A stretch of DNA of 64,000 nt from an uncultured Collinsella sp. (GTDB taxonomy: Bacteria; Actinomycetota; Coriobacteriia; Coriobacteriales; Coriobacteriaceae). The stretch spans positions 1 to 64,000 of the forward strand of contig UQPF01000001.1 in assembly GCA_900542905.1 (NCBI GenBank), in the 5' to 3' direction. This document shows, in pieces, positions 25,396 to 34,552 of the stretch (its first letter is position 1; each line of letters begins with the position of its first letter). Under the pieces are notes generated by a model. The model made no database searches. It worked only from the letters and a program-made list of their open reading frames with translations, and was not told the origin of the DNA. Position numbers and translations under genes: made by a program.

Positions 25396-28172
25396 CAGAA
25401 TCCTCCAAACTCACGATCTTCACGTGCCATCTCGGCGTCGACAGATTCCAGCGCGGCAAGCCCCTCCTCGTCCAACAGGACCTCGCGCGGCTTGGAACCG
25501 TCGGGCGGGCCGACGACACCCTTTTCTTCCAGCATGTCCATAATACGCCCGGCACGCGCATAGCCAACCTTCAGACGACGTTGCAGGCCAGATGTGGAGC
25601 CAAGCTGCGATTCCACCACAATATGGGCGGCTTCCCAAATGAGCGGATCATCGTCTTGCGGCTCGGCTACTCCGGTGCGGACAATGCCGCCGCCACCAGC
25701 CATGGACATGGAAGCGGGCGCCACGGCGGACAGAATCTCCTCGTGGTAGTCGGGCTCACTCTGCGACTTGACGAACTCGACAATCTCGTTGATCTCATCA
25801 TCCGAGACAAAGCAGCCCTGGATACGGCGGGGCTTGCCCCAGTCGACCTTGGAGAACAACATGTCGCCCAAACCGGTGAGCTTCTCGGCGCCCATCTGGT
25901 CGATGATGACGCGCGAGTCGATGCCCGTGGCGACGTTAAAGGCGATACGGTTGGTGATGTTGGCCTTAATGAGGCCCGTCACCACGTTGGAGCTGGGGCG
26001 CTGCGTGGCAACGATAAGGTGAATACCGGCGGCACGGCCCAGCTGTGCAATACGCACGATCGAGGCCTCGACATCCTTACCGGCGACCATCATCAGGTCA
26101 GAGAGCTCGTCAATGATAATGACAAGGTAGGGCATCTTTTGCGGCGGATTGTCGTAATGCTCAAACTCGCCAGCAGCCTGCTTTTCGTTGTAGGTCGAGA
26201 TCTTACGCACGTTGAGACGCTCGAAGACCTTCAGGCGACGCTCCATCTCGGACACAGCCCATTGCAGAGCGCTCGCGGCCTGCTTGGGCTCGGTCACCAC
26301 GGGCACATAGAGATGCGGCAGACCGTTATAGCCCGCAAGCTCGACGCGCTTGGGGTCGACCATGATCAGGCGAACGTCCTCGGGAAGGGCGCGCATGAGC
26401 AAGGTCGTGATGATGGAGTTGATCATCACCGACTTACCAGAACCGGTCGTACCGGCAATCAACAGGTGAGGCATCTTGGCGAGGTCGGCGACAACCGGCG
26501 TGCCCTCGGCGTCGCGGCCGATGGCGAGCTCGAGCGGACCGCCCTTCACATAGGGCAGCACGTCGCCCAGATTGACGTTCTGGCGCTTGCGGTTGGGAAT
26601 CTCGATACCAACGAGAGAGGTGCCGGGGATCGGGGCAAAGATACGAACCGACTGGGCGGCGAGCGAAAGCGCAATATCGTCCTCGAGGCTCGAAATCTTG
26701 CTCACGCGCTCGCCCTCGCCAGGTTGCAGCTTAAAGGTCGTCACCGTGGGGCCGGCGATCCAGCCGACCACGCGGGCACTGCGGCCAAACTCAAGCAAGG
26801 TGGATTGCAGTGACTCAGCGGTCTGCTCCAGCTCCTTATCCGAAGACGCGGCAGAAGCCGACTGCGGGTTGGCATGTAGGATTTCGAGCGGCGGAAGCTT
26901 GAGGCCGTCCTCTTCTTCGCCCTCGTTATCTGCGGCGCCGCCGTCCGCTCCCCCATCACGAGCCGCAGCCGATTCGACAGCACTCGTGGCAGGCGCATCG
27001 GCAACCTTGGGATGCTTTAAGAAGTCGGGAATCTGAGGTGCGGCCGAAACAGGGTTCACGGCAAACGGCGGCTCGGACTCGTCAACCTTGTCCGGATCGT
27101 CCTCCATCGAAAGCTGTCCGGTGACCTGGCCGCGCTTTGCATGGCGACGCGGCAGCAAAGTTGTCTTTGCGGTCTCAATCGGAGCCTCGTCGTCCTCGTC
27201 ATCGCCCTCGGTGAGCTCAATCTCGCTATCGGACCAAGACGGGTCGGGCTCACTCGTATTGAGCTTGGGAACCGTCTTGCCCTTCTTGGCATGACGGCGC
27301 GGCAGCAGCGTGGTCTTGGCCCGCTCGGCTTCAACCGACTCGGATACGTCGACAAACGGGTCATCGTCCTCGTCGTCATCCAAAACCGGGTCGACATCGC
27401 CACCCATGACCGTGGTCACCGCGGCGTCAGTCCCCTTCTGGCGCAAAATGCTCAGGTGCGGACGAGCGACGCCGGGAACAGACAGGGCCTCTTCATCGCC
27501 CCACGGGCTCGCATTGACATCGGCACGTCGACGCTCGGCAAAATCGGCAGCGCGATCGCGTGCGGAGCGCAAAACGCCACCCACCGAAAAGCCGATAATG
27601 ACCAAACCAACGACGACAAGCCCCAGCAAGACAACCATGGCGATAGGTTTACCCAAGGCGTTTTGCAAGGCACTTGCGATAAAGGCGCCAATGTAGCCGC
27701 CCGACACGGAAAGGTTCTGCGGCGTAAACATAAGGTCGCACGAATCGCTCGTGCCCGGCACCATCAGCGAAAGAATGGAGACGACGGCGATAAAGACCAA
27801 AGCGCCGCCCGCAACAGAGCGCACGTTGAGCGGCGAGTCCTCACCCAAAAAGAGCGTGGCGGCAAACAGCAAGATGACGATCGGCAGCACGTAGGCGCCC
27901 AGACCAAAGCCCAGGTGGTAGAAACCGGCAACCGCAGCCGTCACGGGCGCTGTTGCCGGAGAGATCACGGCAATGAAGGACGCGATCGCCAAAACGGCGA
28001 TGACCACACCGGCGATATCGCGATTGGCCGAAGGCTCGACCAGGGGCTCAAACTCATCAAACTCGGACTCGTGGCCCTTATTGGCACGCAGATGGGAACC
28101 GGCACCCTTAGCAGATGCCGGTTGGTTATTGGCCTTATTGCCTTTGGCGTTTTGTGCAGATCCGCGCGCCAA
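25395..28172 (-). CDS. ftsK: DNA translocase FtsK/SpoIIIE
   Basis: This 925-residue ATPase pumps chromosomal DNA through the closing septum. Four membrane helices lie at about 53-75, 90-110, 118-140 and 175-197, an acidic linker to about 440, then the motor with Walker A AGTTGSGKS at 573-581 and IIIDELSDL as Walker B, and a C-terminal gamma winged helix that reads polar sequences (STSGLQRRLKVGYARAGRIM). The linker carries AKTTLLPRRHAK twice, 50 residues apart (285 and 335). Confidence 0.95.
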   Translation of the reverse strand: MARGSAQNAKGNKANNQPASAKGAGSHLRANKGHESEFDEFEPLVEPSANRDIAGVVIAVLAIASFIAVISPATAPVTAAVAGFYHLGFGLGAYVLPIVILLFAATLFLGEDSPLNVRSVAGGALVFIAVVSILSLMVPGTSDSCDLMFTPQNLSVSGGYIGAFIASALQNALGKPIAMVVLLGLVVVGLVIIGFSVGGVLRSARDRAADFAERRRADVNASPWGDEEALSVPGVARPHLSILRQKGTDAAVTTVMGGDVDPVLDDDEDDDPFVDVSESVEAERAKTTLLPRRHAKKGKTVPKLNTSEPDPSWSDSEIELTEGDDEDDEAPIETAKTTLLPRRHAKRGQVTGQLSMEDDPDKVDESEPPFAVNPVSAAPQIPDFLKHPKVADAPATSAVESAAARDGGADGGAADNEGEEEDGLKLPPLEILHANPQSASAASSDKELEQTAESLQSTLLEFGRSARVVGWIAGPTVTTFKLQPGEGERVSKISSLEDDIALSLAAQSVRIFAPIPGTSLVGIEIPNRKRQNVNLGDVLPYVKGGPLELAIGRDAEGTPVVADLAKMPHLLIAGTTGSGKSVMINSIITTLLMRALPEDVRLIMVDPKRVELAGYNGLPHLYVPVVTEPKQAASALQWAVSEMERRLKVFERLNVRKISTYNEKQAAGEFEHYDNPPQKMPYLVIIIDELSDLMMVAGKDVEASIVRIAQLGRAAGIHLIVATQRPSSNVVTGLIKANITNRIAFNVATGIDSRVIIDQMGAEKLTGLGDMLFSKVDWGKPRRIQGCFVSDDEINEIVEFVKSQSEPDYHEEILSAVAPASMSMAGGGGIVRTGVAEPQDDDPLIWEAAHIVVESQLGSTSGLQRRLKVGYARAGRIMDMLEEKGVVGPPDGSKPREVLLDEEGLAALESVDAEMAREDREFGGF

Positions 28173-28173
28173 A

Positions 28174-29844
28174 CTAAACCTCCATGACGACCGGGATGAT
28201 CATCGGACGGGTGCGCGTACGGCTCCAGATAAAGTTAGAGAGCGAATCGCGCACGGCCTTGCGAATGGCATCGGAACCGCTGCTGGTAAAGCTAAACTTA
28301 CCCTTCTCGATCGTCTTCATAATGGACGCGGAAGCATCCTCGGAGAACTGGTCGTCGATGGCAAACGAGACGCCGCGGCCCGAGAACTCGATGGCCTCGA
28401 TCTTCTTGTGTTTGAGGGAGACGATGGCAACGGCCGTGACCATACCGTCGTTGGCGAGCTTCTGGCGATCGCGCAGGACGATGGGGTCGGTATCGCCGAT
28501 ACGCAGGCCGTCGACGTAAACGACACCGGACTCGACGGGCGTACCGCGCTTGACGATACCACCGCGCATCTCGAGCGTGTCGCCGTTATCGAGGATAAAG
28601 ATATGATCGTCCTTGATGCCCATCTTGCGGGCCAGCTGCGCATGGGCGCGCAGATGCACGGCCTCACCGTGAACCGGCATAAAGTACGTGGGCTTGGCCA
28701 TGGCCATCAGGAGCTTGAGCTCCTCCTGGCTACCGTGACCCGAGACGTGGACGAGAGCGCGGTTCTTATCCCACACGTCGCAGCCGAGCTTGGCCAGGCT
28801 GTTGACGACCTGCTGGACGGCCTTCTCGTTGCCAGGAACAGGAGTTGCCGAAAGGATAACGGTATCGCCCTCGTGGATGGAGAGCGTCTTGTGCTCGCCA
28901 TTGGCCATGCGGGACAGGGCCGACAGCGGCTCGCCCTGCGAACCGGTGCACATGACGACAATCTTATCGTCGGGCAGGTTATCGATATCGAAGGCATCGA
29001 TGATATCGGCGTCATCGATGTTGAGGTAGCCCAGCTCACGCGCCACGCGGGTGTTCGTGAGCATGGAGCGACCGGTCACAACGACCTTACGGCCGCACTT
29101 GCGGGCGGCATCGCAGATCTGCTGCAGACGATGGATGTGGCTCGAGAACGACGCGACGAACACGCGACCCGGGGCGTTCTTGATGGCGTGCAACAGGTTG
29201 GGACCAACCTCGGCCTCGGACTTGGTAAAGCCGGGAACCGTGGCATTGGTGGAGTCGGAAAGCAGCAGGTCGATGCCCTGCTTGGCAAAGCGGCTGATAG
29301 CGGCATAGTCGGGCGTAACGCCATCGATGGGCGTCTGGTCGAGCTTAAAGTCGCCGGTGTGCATAACGGTGCCCTGATTGGTGCGGATGAACACGCCCAG
29401 AGCGCCGGGGATGGAGTGCGTCATCGAGAAGAAGTCGAGCGAGATGCCGCCGAGGTTGACATGGCTGCCGCCCTTGACCTCGCGGAACTTGGGTGCGCGG
29501 ATGCGGAACTCAGAAAGCTTGCCCTCGATAAAGCCAAGCGTCAGCTTGCTCGAGAAGATGGGCACCTTGTTGTTGAGGTCCTGCAGCAGGTACGGAAGCG
29601 AACCGGTGTGGTCCTCGTGGCCGTGAGTAACGATGATACCGCGGAGCTTCTCCTCGTTCTCCAGAACATAGGTGTAGTCGGGAAGCACCAGGTCGATACC
29701 GGGCTGGGAGTCATCCGGGAACATAAGACCGGCGTCGACGAGCACCATGTCGTCGCCGCACTCGAAGACCGTCATGTTCTTGCCGATGCCATCAAGGCCG
29801 CCGAGCGGGATGATCTTCAAGGGAGATGATTTTTTAGCTGCCAT
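28174..29844 (-). CDS. rnj: Ribonuclease J
   Basis: This 556-residue metallo-beta-lactamase/beta-CASP RNase has 5'-exonuclease and endonuclease activity in mRNA decay and rRNA processing. The metal site HGHEDH is at 74-79, with HTGDFKLDQTP and later HVSGHG of the beta-CASP region (SGHGSQEE). It starts near the N-terminus, so there is no extra tail. ftsK follows after one base. Confidence 0.95.
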   Translation of the reverse strand: MAAKKSSPLKIIPLGGLDGIGKNMTVFECGDDMVLVDAGLMFPDDSQPGIDLVLPDYTYVLENEEKLRGIIVTHGHEDHTGSLPYLLQDLNNKVPIFSSKLTLGFIEGKLSEFRIRAPKFREVKGGSHVNLGGISLDFFSMTHSIPGALGVFIRTNQGTVMHTGDFKLDQTPIDGVTPDYAAISRFAKQGIDLLLSDSTNATVPGFTKSEAEVGPNLLHAIKNAPGRVFVASFSSHIHRLQQICDAARKCGRKVVVTGRSMLTNTRVARELGYLNIDDADIIDAFDIDNLPDDKIVVMCTGSQGEPLSALSRMANGEHKTLSIHEGDTVILSATPVPGNEKAVQQVVNSLAKLGCDVWDKNRALVHVSGHGSQEELKLLMAMAKPTYFMPVHGEAVHLRAHAQLARKMGIKDDHIFILDNGDTLEMRGGIVKRGTPVESGVVYVDGLRIGDTDPIVLRDRQKLANDGMVTAVAIVSLKHKKIEAIEFSGRGVSFAIDDQFSEDASASIMKTIEKGKFSFTSSGSDAIRKAVRDSLSNFIWSRTRTRPMIIPVVMEV

Positions 29845-30029
29845 AGGTTAGTGTGGTTTCCTTTCTTCGAAACGGGTCTGGAACAACCGACGGGGCGCTT
29901 CTGGCAAACCGACCGTCGGGAACGTACAAACATGCATCGCAGAGTCGATGCAATAACTACAGTATGATACCCATTTGCACAACAACAGACCACCCATGCA
30001 TCAAAGCCCCATCTGAACTGGTCTATCCC

Positions 30030-30168
30030 GCCGGTTTCCCGTGGGGCGGGCACTGATGAAGTTTCCTGCTCTACAGTCCTGCTCACGACGGAGGCCACAT
30101 TAAGTGGCCTCCTGTTCGTGCGGAACTCGCGATAAACTTCATCAGTGCCCGCCCCACGGGAAACCGGC
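30030..30168. repeat. Hairpin element family B, copy B1
   Basis: Perfect 35-base arms (30030-30064 and 30134-30168) enclose a 69-base loop that holds its own stem GGAGGCCAC/GTGGCCTCC at about 30090-30112 and a CACG/CGTG stem around it. The loop is about three-quarters identical to the reverse complement of the B2 loop, but the outer arm sequences differ. It lies in the 640-base gap between rnjA and pnp. Confidence 0.85.
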
Positions 30169-30291
30169 CAATAAGGGACAGGTTAATTTTGGTCGATTTT
30201 ATCTGGGGAAATGCTGCAGCGTCTATCTACAAATCCGAAATCTGACTACTGAATAGACTGTCTAACTAAATTGCGAGCGGCACTAACCAGT

Positions 30292-30435
30292 CCTTTTGCT
30301 TGCGCCCGGGAGGGACGCATATGAAGTTTATCGCGAGTTCCGCACGCAAAGGAAAGCACTTAATATGCTCTCCGTGCGAGCAGGACTGTAGAGCAGGAAA
30401 TTTCATATGCGGCCCTCCCGGGCGCAAGCAAAAGG
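30292..30435. repeat. Hairpin element family B, copy B2
   Basis: Arms of 38 bases (30292-30329 and 30398-30435) pair with two mismatches. Only ATGAAGTTT at the inner end is shared with B1 arms. The inner stem AGCA/TGCT and its CACG/CGTG extension keep pairing although the bases differ from B1. The right arm overlaps the U run of the pnp terminator. Confidence 0.85.
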
Positions 30436-30460
30436 GCGACCCCTGTCCGGAGTCGCCCTT
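30432..30460 (-). terminator. Terminator after pnp
   Basis: AAGGGCGAC (30432-30440) pairs with GTCGCCCTT (30452-30460); leftward it is followed by TTTTGC, which is also the outer end of hairpin element B2. Confidence 0.85.
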
Positions 30461-30483
30461 GCGGTGCTGCTTATGTACGGCTG

Positions 30484-32730
30484 TTACTCGGCGTCGTGGT
30501 GACGGCGGGGCTTGCGGCCTCCGTTGTCGCCGGGACGGCGCGGACGGTCGCTGCGCTCGGAGCGCTCGCGACGCGGACGCTCACGACGCTGGAAGTGCTC
30601 GCCGTCGCCCTCGGAGGTACCCTCGGCGCGAGCCGGAGCCTCGGGCTTGTCAAGACGATCGAGCGAGATCTTGCCGCGATCGTCGACCTCAATGACGACG
30701 ACCTTGACCTCGTCGCCCACGTTAAGGACATCCTCGACCTTCTCCACGCGGCCCTTGGCGACGCGGGAGATGTGCAGCAGGCCGTCCTTGCCGGGCAGCA
30801 GGTTGACGAAGGCGCCGAAGGGCTGGATGGAGACCACACGACCGGTGTACTCCTCGCCCGGCTCGGGAACCTTGATGATGAGCTTGATACGCTCGACAGC
30901 CTGATCGACGGACTCGCCGGTGCCGCCGACAAAGACGGTGCCGTCCTCCTGGATGTCGACCGAAGCGCCGGTCTCGTCCTGGATGCCGCGGATGACCTTA
31001 CCGCCGGAACCGATGACGTCGCGAATCTTGTCAGTCGGAACCTGGATGGAGACGATACGCGGAGCGGTGCTGCGCGTGGTGTGGCGCGGCTCGGGGATCA
31101 CATCGAGCATCTTCTGCAGGATGAAGGCGCGACCCTCCTTGGCCTGCTGCAGGGCGCGGGCCAAGATGTCAAAGGTAAGACCAGTGGCCTTGTTGTCCAT
31201 CTGCAGAGCGGTAATGCCCTCGGTGGTGCCGGTGACCTTAAAGTCCATGTCGCCAAGGAAGTCCTCGAGACCCTGGATGTCGGACAGGACCACGGTCTTG
31301 CCCTCCTCCTGGATCAGGCCCATGGCGATACCGGAGACCGGGCGCTTAATGGGCACGCCGCCGTCCATAAGGGCGAGCGTGGAGCCGCAGGTCGAAGCCA
31401 TCGAAGAGGAGCCGTTGGACTCCATGACCTCGGAGACGACGCGGATGGCGTAGGGGAACTCGTTCTCGTCGGGGAGCACCGGAAGCAAAGCGCGCTCAGC
31501 CAGGTTGCCGTGGCCGATCTCGCGGCGCTTGGGGCTGCCCATGCGGCCGGTCTCGCCGGTGCAGAACGGCGGGAAGTTGTAGTGGTGCATGTAGCGCTTG
31601 CCCTCGGTGGGCTCGATGGTATCCAGACGCTGGCCCTCGTTGAGCATACCGAGCGACAGGACGGAAAGCACCTGGGTCTGGCCACGCTGGAACAGACCGG
31701 AGCCGTGAACGAGCGGCAGGTAGTTATCCTTCACCATGATGGGGCGAATCTCATCGGCGGCACGGCCGTCGACGCGCTCGCCGGTCTCGACGACCATGGT
31801 ACGCATAGCCTTCTTCTCGAGCTTCTTGAGCGCCACGGGAATCTCGCGCTCCCAAGCGGACTGCTCCTCCTCGGTGAACTCGGCACGGATGGACTCCTTC
31901 AGAGCCTCGACCTTACCGATACGGGAGAGCTTGTCGGCGTCGCGAAGGGCGGCTGCCATCTCGTCGTAGTGGGCGAAGATGCGCTCCTGGACCTCCTCGA
32001 CGGGCTGGTCGAGCGGGTACTCCTTCTTGACGATGGCGCCGTTGACCTGCTCCCACTCGGCGACAAACTCGTCCTGAGCCTGGCAGAAGGCAGCAAGGGC
32101 CTCCTGGCCAAACTTCATGGCGGCGAGCATGTCGTCCTCGGAGATCTCCTCGGCGCCGGCCTCGACCATCGAGATGAAGTCGGCGGAGCCACCCAGCTCC
32201 AGGTCCAGATCGGAGTTCTCGCGCTCCTCATAGGTGGGGTTGACGATAAACTCGCCGGTCTCCACGTTGCGGCCGATGCGCACGCAGGCAAGCGGACCCT
32301 CGAAGGGCACGCCGCCGAGCGTCATGGCCAGGGAGGCACCCATGACGTTGATGACGTCGAAGGGGTTGACCTGGTCGGCGACGAGCGAGGTGGCGACAAT
32401 GTGCACCTCGTTGCGGAAGCCGTCCGGGAAGCTCGGGCGAATCGGACGGTCAATCATGCGCGCGGTGAGCGTGGCCTTCTCGCTGGGACGGCCCTCACGC
32501 TTGAGGTAACCACCCGGGATGCGGCCGGCTGCGTACATCTTCTCGTTGAAGTCGACGGTCAGCGGGAAGAAGTCGTAGTTCTTGCGCTCCTTGGAGACAA
32601 CCACGGTGTCGAGCATCGTGGTGTCGCCCTGCTTGACCAGGCAGGCGCCGGTGGCCTGCTTGGCAAGCTCGCCGGACTCAAAGGTGTAGGTCTTGCCGTA
32701 CAGCTCAAAGGTCTTGGATACGAGTGTCAT
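30484..32730 (-). CDS. pnp: Polyribonucleotide nucleotidyltransferase
   Basis: This 748-residue phosphorolytic 3' exoribonuclease has two RNase PH domains (about 10-230 and 320-555), a KH domain (IGSGGKVIRGIQDETGA at about 580-596) and an S1 domain (EEYTGRVVSIQPFGAFVNL at about 637-655), ending in an Arg/Gly-rich tail. The tail resembles those of other actinobacterial PNPases. A hairpin lies directly before the ribosome site. The usual neighbour rpsO is not seen; the prophage lies on that side. Confidence 0.96.
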   Translation of the reverse strand: MTLVSKTFELYGKTYTFESGELAKQATGACLVKQGDTTMLDTVVVSKERKNYDFFPLTVDFNEKMYAAGRIPGGYLKREGRPSEKATLTARMIDRPIRPSFPDGFRNEVHIVATSLVADQVNPFDVINVMGASLAMTLGGVPFEGPLACVRIGRNVETGEFIVNPTYEERENSDLDLELGGSADFISMVEAGAEEISEDDMLAAMKFGQEALAAFCQAQDEFVAEWEQVNGAIVKKEYPLDQPVEEVQERIFAHYDEMAAALRDADKLSRIGKVEALKESIRAEFTEEEQSAWEREIPVALKKLEKKAMRTMVVETGERVDGRAADEIRPIMVKDNYLPLVHGSGLFQRGQTQVLSVLSLGMLNEGQRLDTIEPTEGKRYMHHYNFPPFCTGETGRMGSPKRREIGHGNLAERALLPVLPDENEFPYAIRVVSEVMESNGSSSMASTCGSTLALMDGGVPIKRPVSGIAMGLIQEEGKTVVLSDIQGLEDFLGDMDFKVTGTTEGITALQMDNKATGLTFDILARALQQAKEGRAFILQKMLDVIPEPRHTTRSTAPRIVSIQVPTDKIRDVIGSGGKVIRGIQDETGASVDIQEDGTVFVGGTGESVDQAVERIKLIIKVPEPGEEYTGRVVSIQPFGAFVNLLPGKDGLLHISRVAKGRVEKVEDVLNVGDEVKVVVIEVDDRGKISLDRLDKPEAPARAEGTSEGDGEHFQRRERPRRERSERSDRPRRPGDNGGRKPRRHHDAE

Positions 32731-32743
32731 TGTTCTCCTTTAC

Positions 32744-32766
32744 CCCACAGGCCCCTTGCCTGTGGG
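32744..32766 (-). promoter_or_regulatory. Leader hairpin of pnp
   Basis: CCCACAGGC pairs with GCCTGTGGG around five bases, just upstream of the AAAGGAG site of pnp. In E. coli a leader stem is processed by RNase III for pnp autoregulation; a similar role here is only inference. Confidence 0.45.
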
Positions 32767-32836
32767 CTTCTCATGTGACGCGGGCCCCCTGCCCCCGCCA
32801 CGCTTCAGAGCGTGATTGTTCGCGCCCTTACACAAA

Positions 32837-32865
32837 AAGAGCGCCCCGCTGCGCAGGACGCTCTT
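32837..32865 (-). terminator. Leftward terminator upstream of pnp
   Basis: AAGAGCG (32837-32843) pairs with CGCTCTT (32859-32865), with CCGCTGCGCAGG inside forming more pairs; TTTTTG follows leftward. It ends a transcript from the right, perhaps the host gene cut off from pnp by the prophage. Confidence 0.75.
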
Positions 32866-33026
32866 AGCATGTACAAATCCTTACTGGATGTTACGCACGC
32901 TAAGACCTCCATAGGTTAGCATAGTGCTCCATAGTGCAGTTATACAGTTTGCAAGGTATCTATAGACCCTCATATTTCAGAACTTATGGACTGAGTTAGG
33001 ACGCGGGTGTAACCACTAGATAGAAA
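32866..33026. other. Likely left junction of the prophage
   Basis: Host genes end at pnp and the first clear phage feature is the terminator at 33027. The stretch between has no gene and a lower GC content. CTCCATAG occurs twice (about 32909 and 32930). No tRNA or duplicated core can be proved because the right end of the prophage is outside the window. Confidence 0.35.
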
Positions 33027-33063
33027 ATTGGCCCCGCTTCCATCAATCGGGAACGGGGCCAAT
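33027..33063 (-). terminator. Terminator of the phage lysis genes
   Basis: ATTGGCCCCG (33027-33036) pairs perfectly with CGGGGCCAAT (33054-33063); TTTTC follows leftward. Confidence 0.85.
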
Positions 33064-33096
33064 AACCTCAAATGAGGTTTGTATTGCGCCTTTATT

Positions 33097-33195
33097 TTAA
33101 TCGTCTCGGAAAGCACCCACAAGGCATAGAGCCAAGAAGAAAATCAAGCTGCCGAAGGTGCTGCCCAAGATAAAAGCTATGACGACGCCCATCAT
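33097..33195 (-). CDS. Tiny single-pass membrane protein coupled to the amidase
   Basis: This 32-residue reading frame (MMGVVIAFILG to ALCLVGAFRDD) is almost all one membrane helix with a short charged end. Its first ATG overlaps the amidase stop codon as ATGA, suggesting translational coupling, though no strong ribosome site is visible. A holin accessory or regulator of lysis is possible. It is not matched to a named family. Confidence 0.5.
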   Translation of the reverse strand: MMGVVIAFILGSTFGSLIFFLALCLVGAFRDD

Positions 33196-34331
33196 CGGCG
33201 GGTACCGTCAGACACGTAGCATTGCAAGCGGTCGAGCGCATAGCCGTACATGCCAGCATAGTCATCGCCGCCGTAGGTGGAGCCATCATCGCAGACCTCA
33301 TCGTGCCAGTTTGCGTGTGCAACGTCCTGAGCACGGTAGTAGACCTGCTTGTAGTCACCGTTCGGCGTGATGTAGTACATCTGAACTCCGTCGATTGTCT
33401 GGCCCCAGATGCCAGCCATGCCATTTACGGAATCGTTGTAGTTAGCAGACTGTACCCAATCAAGCCAGCCACTCTCCTTGGTGTGGACACGATAGCGAAG
33501 AGTGCCACTGTCCACCCACGCGATCAGCATGTCGTGGGAGCCGTAGGGCATACCCGCGAAACCCTCGCTGTTGCTGTCATTGAAGTTGGTTACGGCATCA
33601 TTCCACGCACCGTAGCGATTGTGCAAGGCATAGTGGATGTTGACGCTCTTGCCCGTGGACTTCGGGAACTTGGTACGGGTTGCAGAATAAGAGGGCTGAT
33701 ACGTACCGCCATTGGCATCGGTCGGTGCGGTCGGCGCGATGTAGCCGCTACCCAAGTAGCTAGCGACCGCCTGCACAAACTCATTCCAGCTCTTGCCGTA
33801 CTGGCGGAAATAGCCGTTAGGATCGGTATGGTCGGAGCCGCCCCAGATTCGAGCCGCCTGATAGTGGCTCAAAAGGCGGGACGTATCCCAGCCACGGGAG
33901 CGCAGTTCATCGCCCGTCCACTTCACGGCTTCATTCCACTGCTTGGCAAAGTCGCTGGCATTGGTGGCGTGGGCAAGCTCGATACCGACCGTGGCGTAGT
34001 TTCCATTGCCCACGTGCCAGCACAGGCGGTTCTCCGGCACGGTGTTGTACACGGTGGAGCCGTCCAGTTCCATCACATGATGAACGGCATACGTATCATT
34101 GCCGCGCCAATACAGCACATGATTCCACGCGGACGCACCGGGGTTCGCCGTCTCGTGGATAACAAGGTACTGGGCGTTGAGGTAGCCATGACCGTTGCTC
34201 ACGTAGGCATCTTGGCTCTGGTAGGCTTCGGCACTGAGCGGGGCGGCGAGCGCTGCCACAAGGGCGAGGACAACGGCAAAGGCTCTGCGGAGCGGCAGCT
34301 TGCGCTTAGGCTCGGTCGTAGGCTCAGTCAT
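33192..34331 (-). CDS. Phage endolysin, N-acetylmuramoyl-L-alanine amidase
   Basis: This 379-residue lysin has a signal peptide or signal anchor (about 10-36, FAVVLALVAALAAPLSAEA), an amidase_2 domain (about 45-195) with zinc ligands in LVIHETANPG, HHVMELDG and the SHYQAARIWGGSDHTDP region, then a C-terminal beta-rich region with Trp/Tyr-rich repeats (GYGAWNDAV-type, GTLRYRVHT, DGVQMYYIT) likely to bind the cell wall. The secretory signal means export may not need the holin. It overlaps the holin gene by eight bases. Confidence 0.85.
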   Translation of the reverse strand: MTEPTTEPKRKLPLRRAFAVVLALVAALAAPLSAEAYQSQDAYVSNGHGYLNAQYLVIHETANPGASAWNHVLYWRGNDTYAVHHVMELDGSTVYNTVPENRLCWHVGNGNYATVGIELAHATNASDFAKQWNEAVKWTGDELRSRGWDTSRLLSHYQAARIWGGSDHTDPNGYFRQYGKSWNEFVQAVASYLGSGYIAPTAPTDANGGTYQPSYSATRTKFPKSTGKSVNIHYALHNRYGAWNDAVTNFNDSNSEGFAGMPYGSHDMLIAWVDSGTLRYRVHTKESGWLDWVQSANYNDSVNGMAGIWGQTIDGVQMYYITPNGDYKQVYYRAQDVAHANWHDEVCDDGSTYGGDDYAGMYGYALDRLQCYVSDGTRR

Positions 34332-34548
34332 GCTTATCACCAGCTTTGAGACGGGCTGCATCGACCGCCTGCTCGGCTGCTGCGTAGATCGCGGCGCTGG
34401 CTACGCCACAGACCGTGCCGATGATGGCGATAATCTCGTTACTTGTAGTGATTCCTGCGATGCTCGCGGCGATGCTGCCGAGAAAAGCTGCGGCACACAG
34501 CCAGAATTTGCGGCTGGTCAGCTTGCGGATAATGTCTTCGGTAGTCAT
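34324..34548 (-). CDS. Phage holin
   Basis: This 74-residue protein has two membrane helices (about 15-35 and 38-60; FWLCAAAFLGSIAASIAG and IIAIIGTVCGVASAAIYAAAE) and a charged end, the usual small-holin form. ATG 34548 has GAAAGGGGG upstream. It lies directly before the amidase gene. Confidence 0.75.
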   Translation of the reverse strand: MTTEDIIRKLTSRKFWLCAAAFLGSIAASIAGITTSNEIIAIIGTVCGVASAAIYAAAEQAVDAARLKAGDKHD

Positions 34549-34552
34549 ACGA

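Noticed and set aside
30496..32778. A 760-codon open frame opposite pnp
   Set aside because: It is the antisense shadow of pnp, with Gly/Leu/Asp-biased composition and no domain pattern.
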